NCBI RefSeq assembly: GCF_000826185.2
Contig: NZ_LN648875.1
Span: 1 to 64,000 of the forward strand
DNA: 64,000 nucleotides
From: Microbacterium gorillae
GTDB taxonomy: Bacteria > Actinomycetota > Actinomycetes > Actinomycetales > Microbacteriaceae
Reading direction: 5' to 3'
The notes beneath the pieces were generated by a model. The model worked only from the letters and a program-made list of their open reading frames with translations. It did not search any database and had not been told where the DNA came from. This document shows positions 52,341 to 60,134 of this stretch, one piece after another (the stretch's first letter is position 1; each line of letters begins with the position of its first letter). A program made the translations under genes and the position numbers.

Positions 52341-52751
52341 ATGCGACATCGCCGACGAGCCGCCGCCACCGCCCTGCTGGCGGTCAGCGCCATGTACGTG
52401 CTCGCGGGGTGCACGCCGAGATTCGACGCGGCCGTGCGGGTGAACTTCGACGGCACGATCGACTACGTGACGTGCAGCGACACCGACGAGGACACGAGGT
52501 GGACCGCCCACTCGTCTTCGGCGGAGCAGTGGACGGACATCGCTCCGCTGGCCGACCTCGGACCAGCACGCGCCGGTGTCGTGGTGCATTTCGCGCGGCC
52601 CGACTCTCCGTGGGAGACCGTTTCGGTCGCTGCGTCCACGTTCTCCCCCGCGAGCATCGATTCCGACGCCGTTCCCCTCGGCCAGTGGTACTGGAATGAC
52701 GAGAGAGATGGAAGCCGCGGAAAGGGCGAGCACTGCACCGTGTTCGAGTGA
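52341..52751 (+). CDS. Small lipoprotein, function unknown
   Basis: A 136-residue protein with signal peptide MRHRRRAAATALLAVSAMYV and lipobox LAGC (Cys near 24), so probably anchored on the outer face of the membrane. The mature part has three cysteines and no domain I recognise (VNFDGTIDYVTCSDTDEDTRW). TAGTTT six bases before the ATG suggests a leaderless transcript. Confidence 0.75.
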   Translation: MRHRRRAAATALLAVSAMYVLAGCTPRFDAAVRVNFDGTIDYVTCSDTDEDTRWTAHSSSAEQWTDIAPLADLGPARAGVVVHFARPDSPWETVSVAASTFSPASIDSDAVPLGQWYWNDERDGSRGKGEHCTVFE

Positions 52752-52778
52752 TGTCCGATCGATCGCACTCGCAACAGA

Positions 52779-53117
52779 TCAGAGCGGAAGGTTCTCCACG
52801 ATGCGCTTGGCGTCGGCCAGGCCGATCGAGGTCTGCTCGCGAAGCAGCTTGATCGCGTGGATCTTCTGTCCGGAGCGTGCCAGGCGCAGCACCTCGTCCG
52901 ACACGTCAGCGGTATCCAGCGACACGCGCTGGACCGGCGACGCCGGCGGTGCGGCCGGGGTCGGACCGGGATTGAGCACGGCGCCGGACGGCAACGTGCC
53001 CGCCGGTCGGTTGTCGCGCCGTCCGCGCGCGGTCAGCGCGACCACGATCGCGGCGAACGCCAGAATGAGAGCGGCGATCGCGATGACCAGCACCACGACC
53101 ATCATCATGTTCCCCAT
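52779..53117 (-). CDS. Membrane-anchored protein with ribosomal L7/L12 C-terminal-like domain
   Basis: About 112 residues. One N-terminal hydrophobic helix (MMMVVVLVIAIAALILAFAAIVVAL), a Pro-rich linker, then a C-terminal segment (DEVLRLARSGQKIHAIKLLREQTSIGLADAKRIVENLP) like the L7/L12 C-terminal domain. It is not the ribosomal protein itself: there is no N-terminal dimer domain. TAGGGT seven bases before the ATG. Function unknown. Confidence 0.8.
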   Translation of the reverse strand: MGNMMMVVVLVIAIAALILAFAAIVVALTARGRRDNRPAGTLPSGAVLNPGPTPAAPPASPVQRVSLDTADVSDEVLRLARSGQKIHAIKLLREQTSIGLADAKRIVENLPL

Positions 53118-53140
53118 GCCGCTCACCCTACCGGGCGGCT

Positions 53141-53845
53141 TCAGGACCGCGCGCGGCCGCGGGCACGCTCGCGCAGAGCCCCGATCACCATCCACGCGGC
53201 GTAGCCGAACAGGGCGATCACGACGATCGGGATGACGAACACACGCCACGGCCCGGTCAGCGCCGCGCTGACCCATCCGAGGTACGGAATTGCGTACCAG
53301 ACGGTGCCGACCGCCTGGACCTCCTGCACGATGTCCGGGTCCGGCGTCGGGTTCGCATCACCCTGCGTGACCCACCGGTACTCGCCGGTGGTCAGCTGCG
53401 AGCGCTCCACGACGCGGTGCGTGACGAGTGTCGGCTCACCGCTGTGCAGTTGGTAGGTCAGGACGTCGCCCTCCCGGATGTCGGCGGCGGCAGTGGGGCG
53501 GACCACGACGAGCGTGCCGGCCGGAAGCGTCGGCTCCATCGACGAGGTCATCACCGTCAGCGCCGTGCCACCGACGGCCGCCGGCACCACGATCGCGGCG
53601 GCCGCGATTCCGAGCAGCAGCACGAGGACACCGACCAACAGACCGCGTCCGATCGCGCCGAACACGCCTCGCACGTCGGCTCGCTCCGAACGGGCGGGAT
53701 CCGCGGTCCGATTGATCGGCGCCACCGAATCGGACGACAACGGCGCCTCGACCCGCTCCTCGTCGCCTGGCAGGCTCGTCGCGTCCTGTTCCTCGCGCGC
53801 CGCACGGAGCTCGCGCCGGGTGAGCGGTGGCACGGTCTCAGCCAT
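53141..53845 (-). CDS. sipW: SipW-type signal peptidase I
   Basis: A 234-residue membrane protease. A ~65-residue Arg/Glu-rich cytoplasmic part is followed by a helix (GLLVGVLVLLLGIAAAAIVV). The catalytic SSMEPTLPAGTLVVVRP has Ser at about 102, and THRVVE has His at about 143 in place of the lysine of bacterial LepB, which marks the ER/archaeal-like SipW group. A second helix is C-terminal. It overlaps the LPXTG gene by eight bases. Probably processes the three SipW-type leader proteins encoded upstream in the same operon. Confidence 0.93.
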   Translation of the reverse strand: MAETVPPLTRRELRAAREEQDATSLPGDEERVEAPLSSDSVAPINRTADPARSERADVRGVFGAIGRGLLVGVLVLLLGIAAAAIVVPAAVGGTALTVMTSSMEPTLPAGTLVVVRPTAAADIREGDVLTYQLHSGEPTLVTHRVVERSQLTTGEYRWVTQGDANPTPDPDIVQEVQAVGTVWYAIPYLGWVSAALTGPWRVFVIPIVVIALFGYAAWMVIGALRERARGRARS

Positions 53846-54557
53846 GGGCCGACTGCCGTCGCGTGAGGCGATGGCGCAGAGCGGCGACGGTCCCCGCGCC
53901 GAGGGCGAGCGCCCCCAACGCAACCAGCGCGATCGGCGCCTCGGACCCCGTCGTCGGCAGCGGTCCGCCGGTCGCGGTGGGCGAGGGTGCCGGTGTGGGT
54001 TGCCCGCAGGGGTCGTCCGGACTCGGCGTCACGGTGGCGTCGCTGAGCGTGGCACGCAGGCCGAACGTCACCTCCCCGAGCACTCCGGCCCGCCCATCGT
54101 CACCGCTGCGGGACCCGAGCGTGGGGTCCACCACGAACGTGGTGTCCACGCGTGCCGTCTCTCCGGGCTCGAGGACGACATCGTCGCTGATGACGAAGCA
54201 CTCGTGGTCAAGGGCGTCTTCGAGGGGGAAGCGCCGCACCTCGCGTCCGTCCACCGCGACCACCAGGGCCATCGTCTGCGCGAGGGCGATGTCGTCGGTG
54301 GAGGCGTTCACGAGGTCGAGGCGCAGCAGTCCCGGATCCGGTGCCAGGCTGCGCACCCACCGCGGTTCCGTGTACTCGTCGCCCGGCACGACGTGTCCGA
54401 CGTCGGTGAACAGGGCCTCCGGGACATCGGTGGAGAAGTTCTCGCCGTCCGTGGACACCTCGATGAGGTCGTCCGCCGCGGACGCGGGTGCCGCGACGAC
54501 GACCGGCAGCGCGAGCGAGAACAGGATCGCGAGCAGAGCCACTGTTCGGCGCGTCAT
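53838..54557 (-). CDS. LPXTG-type surface protein
   Basis: A 239-residue exported protein: Sec signal (MTRRTVALLAILFSLALPVVVAAPASA), an Ig-like/beta-rich middle (ADDLIEVSTDGENFSTDVPEALFTDVGHVVPGDEYTEPRWVR), a Pro/Thr linker, then LPTTG with a C-terminal helix and Arg-rich tail for sortase attachment to the wall. No sortase gene lies in this window. Overlaps the preceding gene's stop (ATGA), so it is made with the other surface proteins and is likely the wall anchor or cap. Confidence 0.88.
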   Translation of the reverse strand: MTRRTVALLAILFSLALPVVVAAPASAADDLIEVSTDGENFSTDVPEALFTDVGHVVPGDEYTEPRWVRSLAPDPGLLRLDLVNASTDDIALAQTMALVVAVDGREVRRFPLEDALDHECFVISDDVVLEPGETARVDTTFVVDPTLGSRSGDDGRAGVLGEVTFGLRATLSDATVTPSPDDPCGQPTPAPSPTATGGPLPTTGSEAPIALVALGALALGAGTVAALRHRLTRRQSAHG

Positions 54558-55975
54558 CCCAGCACCCCGTTCAGCACCATGCTGGTGGCCGTCACGGTGA
54601 CGCTCAGCTTGTAGATGACCTGCGTCGGGGCCGAGGCCGCGACCACCTCGACGGTGAAGGTGCCCGTCGGAACGCCGGTGCACGTCACGGTCCGGGTCGC
54701 GTCGCCGAGCTGGGCGGGTGTTGGCGTGTAGTTCAGCCCCATAGTGGTGCACGTGCCGACCGCCGTGCCGTCGGATTGGAGCACCCGAGCGGTGTACTTG
54801 ACCCCGTTGACGTTGAGGCGGTGGAACCCGAGGTCGATCTTCATCTCGGTCGCGGCCACGCGCGTGATGCCGGGCTGGATCGGTGCCGAAGGGACCACCT
54901 GCACGAGGTTCGAGGAATCACACTCGGCGACGGTGATGTCCTGGCTGATGCTGGACGGAATGGCCATACAGAGACCGTTCTTCGCATTCACCAACTGGTA
55001 CACCGAGCCGGATCGTTGCTGGATGTACCACTTCTCGGCGGTCTCCGTCGCGGACGTCGCCATGAGACCGACTCCCGGCCCGTTGTCGCCCACCAGCCCC
55101 AATCGCTTGTCGGGGGCGTGCGCGGGACGGATCGTCACGAGAGAGCGGTCTGAACTCCCGCTCTCCGGGATCAGCTGCCAGGCGCGGTTGGCGTTGGTGC
55201 GGTCGATGCCGGCGGCCTCGAAGCAGTTGTACGACCGGGTGATCGCTCCGACACCCTGTTGTCCGTCCCACGTGTCCACGCACATGGCCGAGTTGACTCC
55301 GGACGCGAGCATCACCCAGCGCGAACCCGACGCCGGGACGGGTGCACCGCTGAGCGGGAAGATCGCCGACGTCTTCTGGGTCGAAGCGGCGGTGGCGCTG
55401 GTGGCGACCCAGCCGTCGGCATTCAGGCTCACCGTGGCGGTGCCCGTGACCGAGGCGGTGCCGGACGTCGCGGCCGTGGCCGCGCGTTCGGCCGTCGTCA
55501 GCACGCACACCGTTGCCGTGGCACCGGCGGCGAGCGGGAACGGCGCGATCGTCGTGGACGCCCAGGTCCCGGTGCTGACGCCGCTACCGGGAACGGTCGT
55601 CCCGCACGGGGCGGCGGCGGTGCTCACCCACGCGCGGAGCGTCAGGTTCGCCCCGAGTCCGCCCGAACCGGCGATCGTGACGGTCGCAGAGCCCGCCATC
55701 TCGCCGGTGTTCGCGACGGTGAAGCTGCCCGCGTTCGCGAGCGTCGTGGCGCCGGCGGCCGTGATCGAGCTGTTCCGGTAGGTCTTGTCGAGGAGCGGGA
55801 ACTTGTCCTGTGCGATGGACACCGCCGCGGTGTTCACGGCGCCGGTCGCGGCGCTCGTCGCGGTCCAGTAGGCCACGGCGGCGCCGCCGCCGAAGATGAC
55901 GGCGATCGCGGCGAAGGATGCGACGAACGTCACAACGAATCGACGGGACAGGGCGAGAACGGTCTTCCGGGTCAT
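54554..55975 (-). CDS. SipW-dependent-type surface protein with a possible beta-trefoil region
   Basis: A 473-residue exported protein. The N-terminus (MTRKTVLALSRRFVVTFVASFAAIAVIFGGGAAVAYWTAT) is the SipW-processed leader type. Middle repeats of beta-strand, Ala/Thr-rich sequence follow. Residues about 240-360 (MCVDTWDGQQGVGA, RAWQLIPESG, EKWYIQQRSGSVYQLVNAKNGLCMA) look like ricin-type beta-trefoil repeats that bind sugars. I do not recognise the C-terminus. It overlaps the next gene by ATGA on both ends, so the operon is tightly coupled. Confidence 0.75.
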   Translation of the reverse strand: MTRKTVLALSRRFVVTFVASFAAIAVIFGGGAAVAYWTATSAATGAVNTAAVSIAQDKFPLLDKTYRNSSITAAGATTLANAGSFTVANTGEMAGSATVTIAGSGGLGANLTLRAWVSTAAAPCGTTVPGSGVSTGTWASTTIAPFPLAAGATATVCVLTTAERAATAATSGTASVTGTATVSLNADGWVATSATAASTQKTSAIFPLSGAPVPASGSRWVMLASGVNSAMCVDTWDGQQGVGAITRSYNCFEAAGIDRTNANRAWQLIPESGSSDRSLVTIRPAHAPDKRLGLVGDNGPGVGLMATSATETAEKWYIQQRSGSVYQLVNAKNGLCMAIPSSISQDITVAECDSSNLVQVVPSAPIQPGITRVAATEMKIDLGFHRLNVNGVKYTARVLQSDGTAVGTCTTMGLNYTPTPAQLGDATRTVTCTGVPTGTFTVEVVAASAPTQVIYKLSVTVTATSMVLNGVLG

Positions 55976-56592
55976 GGTGCCGTCTGCCTCCCGTCAATCG
56001 TGAGCCGATAGGTGAGGTCCTGGCCGGCGAGGGCCGCCGAGGACCCAGGAGCGATGGACACCTCAAGGCAGTACCAGGCGGTGGCTCCCGCCGGCAGGGT
56101 CGCCAGCGTCGGGACGGTGTGTCCGTTGATCGCCGCCGGCGTTCCGGCGGGACCGGCAGCGCACGCTGCGGCGTCTGCCACCGGAGCGACGATCGCCCGG
56201 GTCACCCCGACGATCGCCGGAGCAGGTGCCGTCACCGCGATGGTGCTGGAGAGGGCGAGGGCGACGTCCCCGGTGTTGCTGACCTGGAACGCGACGCGCT
56301 TCGGTGTGGCCGGAGCCGGCGCGACCGCGGCGAGCGTGGCACCGGACGCGGTCCCGTTGATCGTCAACGCCGCCGTGCCCGCGGTGATCGCCGATTGTCC
56401 ACCGATATCGGCGGTGGCGGTGAGCATGGCGTACGTGCCACCGGCGGCGCCGAGGCCGAGGACGGTGGTTCCGAGTACGCCGAGGATCGCGATGACCAGG
56501 CCACGGCGCTGCCGCCGGTGCCGGTCACGCCGTCCGCCCGCACGCAGGGCGCGTCGGGTGGGCGTCGCGTCGCGATCGCTCATGTCGTTCAT
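55972..56592 (-). CDS. SipW-dependent-type exported protein, function unknown
   Basis: A 206-residue protein with a very basic N-terminus (RALRAGGRRDRHRRQRRG), one helix (LVIAILGVLGTTVLGLGAAG) followed by GTYAMLTAT, resembling the alternate-type leader of SipW substrates, then a ~150-residue beta-rich Ala/Thr/Pro domain with two or three cysteines. Start taken at the ATG at 56592 (GGAG nearby); the ATG at 56583 is also possible. No family recognised. Confidence 0.75.
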   Translation of the reverse strand: MNDMSDRDATPTRRALRAGGRRDRHRRQRRGLVIAILGVLGTTVLGLGAAGGTYAMLTATADIGGQSAITAGTAALTINGTASGATLAAVAPAPATPKRVAFQVSNTGDVALALSSTIAVTAPAPAIVGVTRAIVAPVADAAACAAGPAGTPAAINGHTVPTLATLPAGATAWYCLEVSIAPGSSAALAGQDLTYRLTIDGRQTAP

Positions 56593-56609
56593 ATCTCCGG
56601 GTCACCCCA

Positions 56610-56641
56610 GCTCGGCCGGGACCCACACGGCCCGGCCGAGC
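56610..56641 (-). terminator. Intra-operon hairpin after the TasA-like gene
   Basis: A perfect 11 bp inverted repeat (GCTCGGCCGGG and its complement with a ten-base spacer) lies in the 56 bp gap between the TasA-like gene and the rest of the operon. It could partly terminate transcription, so the first gene would be most abundant, or protect its 3' end. Confidence 0.6.
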
Positions 56642-56648
56642 CGTGAGG

Positions 56649-57260
56649 TCAGGCGCCGTTGGCCGTCTGGCGGACGGTGACGCTGAACTGGCTCAGGTTC
56701 ACCTGACCGGTCTTGGCGGCGTTCTCCGCACCGGCGACGGTGTCGCTGTAGGGGAAGACCAGGGTGTAGGTGACGGACACCGGGATGGTCCGGACAGCGT
56801 CGCTGCCCGACGCCGGGATGGCGACCGGGGCACCCGTGATGTCGACCGGGGTGGCCGTGCCGACCGTGATCGTGCCCGTCTTGTTCGCATCGAGGTATGC
56901 CGCCAGGGCGACGTCCGCTACGTCACTTGCGGTGGCTGCGGCGATCGAGCCGGGCGTGACGCCGGCCTCCATCGACAGGTTCCGACCCTCGGCGACGATG
57001 TCGAAGGTGGTGGTGAAGGTCAGCTTGTCACCCGGGACGATGCGCAGGGTGGCCGGGTCGACCGTCACCGGCGCGGCGCTGCCGCGCGTGAGGGTCCATG
57101 CGCTGCTCGCACCCGGCTTCACCTCGAGGTTTCCGGCGGTGATGGTGGTGTTGGCGCCGAGCGGTGCGGTGGTGTTCCAGTACGCGAGCGTGCCGCCGGT
57201 GCCGAGGAGGAGGGCCACGCCGGCCGCAGCGGCGATCGTGGCTTTGGTGAGCTTTTTCAT
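56649..57260 (-). CDS. TasA/camelysin-like SipW substrate (matrix or pilin-like protein)
   Basis: A 203-residue exported protein: leader MKKLTKATIAAAAGVALLLG and GTGGTLAYWNTTA, the alternate-type signal peptide cut by SipW peptidases, then a beta-sandwich-like body (ITAGNLEVKPG, IVPGDKLTFTTTFDIVAEGRNLSMEAGVTPG, a C-terminal TGQVNLSQFSVTVRQTANGA). This matches the TasA/CalY group in outline; the Bacillus relatives form fibres in biofilm matrix. First gene of the operon, with AGGAA before the ATG. A structural surface role is inferred. Confidence 0.8.
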   Translation of the reverse strand: MKKLTKATIAAAAGVALLLGTGGTLAYWNTTAPLGANTTITAGNLEVKPGASSAWTLTRGSAAPVTVDPATLRIVPGDKLTFTTTFDIVAEGRNLSMEAGVTPGSIAAATASDVADVALAAYLDANKTGTITVGTATPVDITGAPVAIPASGSDAVRTIPVSVTYTLVFPYSDTVAGAENAAKTGQVNLSQFSVTVRQTANGA

Positions 57261-57639
57261 CGGGGAGTTCCTGTGTGGTGTTGTGGGATGGCGTCCGCAC
57301 CCACGCACGACGAATCTTCCCCCGACGTGGACGCGATTCCGGACCGCCCATTTCGGGCCGGTGACGCGTAGCGGAGAACACAGTAGCACCGCCCTGCCTG
57401 GCCCAAACCTGTGTATGGAAAATTGGCCACTGTCCAGGGATAATCCGACACCCGTCGGCTGTCGCACCAAGCAGCAGCTCGGGGTGCTGCGCAGGCACTT
57501 CATCGCCTCCGTCCGGCATCACCTCGACCACGCAGGGGGCGCGGTCGAGGTCGGGATCCGGGTCCGCCGCACGCCGCCCCCTCGCCCTCCGCACGAGGGA
57601 CAACCACAGGCGTCTCCCGGCCGCCCTCGCCGGCGAGGA
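57261..57639 (-). promoter_or_regulatory. 379 bp non-coding stretch with the surface-operon promoter
   Basis: Between the TasA-like gene and the esterase stop. An AT-rich patch at 57400-57450 (aacctgtgtatggaaaattgg) and TACTGT (rev. of 57383-57388) are candidate promoter parts, giving a leader of about 120 bases. No gene or clear operator is seen in the remainder. Confidence 0.45.
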
Positions 57640-58686
57640 TCAGAACCCGCGAAGCCAGGTGGCGATCCGCTCGATCGCGTGTGCACCCGCCGCAGACGCC
57701 GGCTCGTTGAGGATGCCGTGGTACTCCCCCACCGACATCTCGCTCTCCACCCGCGCCCCGGAAGCAGCGACGGCCGCGGCGTACGCCTCACCGGAGGGCC
57801 GGAGCGAGTCGTGTTCACACGTGAGGACGAGCAGCGGCGGGTGGCCGGCGAGATCGCCGTTCGGCGGGAACGCACAGGGATCCTGCAACGCCGCCGTCGT
57901 GCCGGCGTAATTCCACGCCATCTCGCCGAGGTCCTGCGAACTGAACAGCAGGCCGCGGGGGTCGACCTCGGCAGCAGCACGTTGCATGGGGTCCCACGCG
58001 ACGGCATGGCTGTGCAGGAGCGGATAGGCCAGGACGACGGACGCCGGCAATCGGTCGCCGCCGCTGTCGCGCAGGCGCATGGCCGCCGCCGCCGCGAGGT
58101 TGCCACCCGCCGATGCGCCGCCGATGTGCACAGCGGAGGGAGCGCCGTCGGCGATCGTCCGCACCACCCATCGCCATCCCGCGACGACATCATCGAGAGG
58201 GACGGGATAGTGCACGCCCCGCACGGCTTTGCGGTAGTCCAGGGCGATGACGGTGACTCCCCGATCGGCCAGCTCGAGCGCAACCCAGTGCGACTCGGGC
58301 ATGTCGAGGTCGCCGGAGATGAACGCTCCCCCGTGGACCCAGACGAACACGGCACCGACGGGATCGCGAGGGTGGTAGACACGTCCGGCGACGGCACCGC
58401 GCGGCCCCGGGATCGTGACGTCTTCGACGGCGACACTCGCCAGCAGAGGATGCATCTCGATGACGCGCGCCGGACTCACCCCGGGAATGCCGCCCGAACA
58501 CTCGACGAGAAGCTTGAGGTCGGGGAAGGTCGTCGCCGCCGCCGTCGATCCCGATCCGGCGAGGATCTTCTCCAGCCGCACGGGCGAGAACCGTTTCAGC
58601 ACGTTGACACCGAGACCCATGAGCGCGTACTGCCACCGCCCACGCCGGAGGTCCGACTCCCCGCCCACCGCGGTGCTCTCAGCCAC
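57640..58686 (-). CDS. HSL-family alpha/beta-hydrolase (esterase)
   Basis: A ~348-residue carboxylesterase: oxyanion motif VWVHGGAFISGD near 117, DYRKAVRGVHYPVPLDDVVAGWRWV, nucleophile elbow GGASAGGNLAAAAAMR, and later LTCEHDSLRPSG with Asp and YHGIL with His. The GTG at 58686 has a strong AAGGAGG five bases upstream; the frame is open further. Divergent from the MFS/rhamnosidase operon and sharing a palindromic region, so probably removes acyl groups from plant glycosides. Confidence 0.9.
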   Translation of the reverse strand: MAESTAVGGESDLRRGRWQYALMGLGVNVLKRFSPVRLEKILAGSGSTAAATTFPDLKLLVECSGGIPGVSPARVIEMHPLLASVAVEDVTIPGPRGAVAGRVYHPRDPVGAVFVWVHGGAFISGDLDMPESHWVALELADRGVTVIALDYRKAVRGVHYPVPLDDVVAGWRWVVRTIADGAPSAVHIGGASAGGNLAAAAAMRLRDSGGDRLPASVVLAYPLLHSHAVAWDPMQRAAAEVDPRGLLFSSQDLGEMAWNYAGTTAALQDPCAFPPNGDLAGHPPLLVLTCEHDSLRPSGEAYAAAVAASGARVESEMSVGEYHGILNEPASAAGAHAIERIATWLRGF

Positions 58687-58756
58687 GGCGTCCTCCTTCC
58701 CCGGGCGGTCCATCCGTTCCGCAAGAATCATCGTCTTGCCGACGATATCTGGTATA

Positions 58757-58769
58757 TGATTCCGAATCA
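58757..58769. promoter_or_regulatory. Palindromic operator between the esterase and MFS genes
   Basis: TGATTC-C-GAATCA lies in an AT-rich zone with TATCTGG/GTATAT words. Extended right it reads CCGAATCAATCGTTC, which resembles the complement of the sequence before the MarR gene (CCGAATCGTAATCGTC). So the local MarR protein is the likely binder. Confidence 0.6.
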
Positions 58770-58832
58770 ATCGTTCTGACGACGATACTCACGGAGCCGA
58801 TGAAAGCTCGATCACCCTTCGAAGGAGAAGCA

Positions 58833-60134
58833 GTGAGCACGGAGAAGCGGCCCCTCGGGCAGCGCCCCTGGTGGGTGGCGAGCGTCGCAGGCATGGCGTC
58901 CTACATCGACGCGGCAGCGATCACCTCCTTCAGCGTGGCGATCATCAGCCTGCAGTCCTCGCTCGGACTGACCGATCTCCAAGTCGGCGGCGCAGCGGGC
59001 GGACTCGCAGCCTCGATCGCGGTGGGCGCGCTGATCGGTGGGCGGCTCGGCGATCGATTCGGCCGCCGGCCCGTGTTCACCGTCACGATGGTTGCGATCA
59101 TCGTCGGGATGCTGGCGCTGGCCTTCGCTCCGACCTACCCCCTCATCCTCGGCGCCGTGATCCTCGTGGGGCTCGCGACCGGCGCCGACCTGCCGGTGTC
59201 CCTGGCCACGATCTCGGAGGCCGCAGATGACCACAACCGCGGCCGGCTCATCGGATTCACGAACCTGCTGTGGCTGGCGGGCATCGTCGTCAACGGCATC
59301 CTCGCCGCCGTCTTCGGCGACCTGGGCCGGCCCGGCGCGCAGGTCCTCTTCCTTCACGTCGCGGCGGTCGCCGTCGTCGTCCTGCTCGCGCGCCTCTCGA
59401 TTCCGGAATCGGGTCGGTGGCTGGCCGCCCGAGCGGAGCGCGCCCAGGGCGTGCACACGGTGCGCGCCGACCGGGCCGGGTTCCGCGACCTGCTGCGGGC
59501 CCCCTTCCTCGTGCCGTTCGTCGCTCTGATCGTGTTCTCCGCGCTCACGAACCTGCAGGGCAACACCAACGGCCAGTACCTCACCTACATCATGGTGACG
59601 ATGGGTGGCCTGTCCGTCACGACCGCCACCCTGATCGCGCTGCCCTCGATTCCGCTGACGATCCTGGGCTTCGTGTGGTTCATGAAGATCGCCGACGGCC
59701 CCCACCGCATGAGGTACTTCGCCGTCGGCGCGGTCGCGCTGCTCGCCAGCGCGCTCACCCTGGCCGTGTTCGGCGTCTCCGTGCCGTCGATCATCGCATC
59801 GACCGTGTTCAACGCCGTCGGCGCCTCGTTCGCCTTCGAGGGCATCCAGCGCGTGTGGTCGCAGGAGCAGTTCCCCACCCTGCTGCGCACCACTGCGCAG
59901 GGCGGCATCATCTCGATCGCGCGCATCGCCGCCGCCATCCTCGCCGTCTTCACCCCCACCCTGTTGCACACCATCGGCGTGCAGGGCGTGTACGCCGGAC
60001 TCGCCGTGCTGTCGACGATCGGCCTGGTGTGGGCGTGGGTCGTCTTCCGCAGACGAGACGCGCAAGACGAATTCGACCTCGAAGACGCCACCGACACCGC
60101 TGCAGGCAGCGCAGACCTGGAGACCGCACGATGA
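58833..60134 (+). CDS. MFS transporter (sugar/glycoside type)
   Basis: A 433-residue twelve-helix permease of the sugar-porter-like group: GGAAGGLAASIAVGALIGGRLGDRFGRRPVFT is the helix 2-3 motif, LPVSLATISEAADDHNRGRLIGFTNLLW resembles the helix 4-5 region, and FEGIQRVWSQEQFPTLLRTTAQGG is later. GTG at 58833 has GAAGGAGA. Overlaps the rhamnosidase start by ATGA, so it probably imports the glycoside or its rhamnose. Confidence 0.9.
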   Translation: MSTEKRPLGQRPWWVASVAGMASYIDAAAITSFSVAIISLQSSLGLTDLQVGGAAGGLAASIAVGALIGGRLGDRFGRRPVFTVTMVAIIVGMLALAFAPTYPLILGAVILVGLATGADLPVSLATISEAADDHNRGRLIGFTNLLWLAGIVVNGILAAVFGDLGRPGAQVLFLHVAAVAVVVLLARLSIPESGRWLAARAERAQGVHTVRADRAGFRDLLRAPFLVPFVALIVFSALTNLQGNTNGQYLTYIMVTMGGLSVTTATLIALPSIPLTILGFVWFMKIADGPHRMRYFAVGAVALLASALTLAVFGVSVPSIIASTVFNAVGASFAFEGIQRVWSQEQFPTLLRTTAQGGIISIARIAAAILAVFTPTLLHTIGVQGVYAGLAVLSTIGLVWAWVVFRRRDAQDEFDLEDATDTAAGSADLETAR

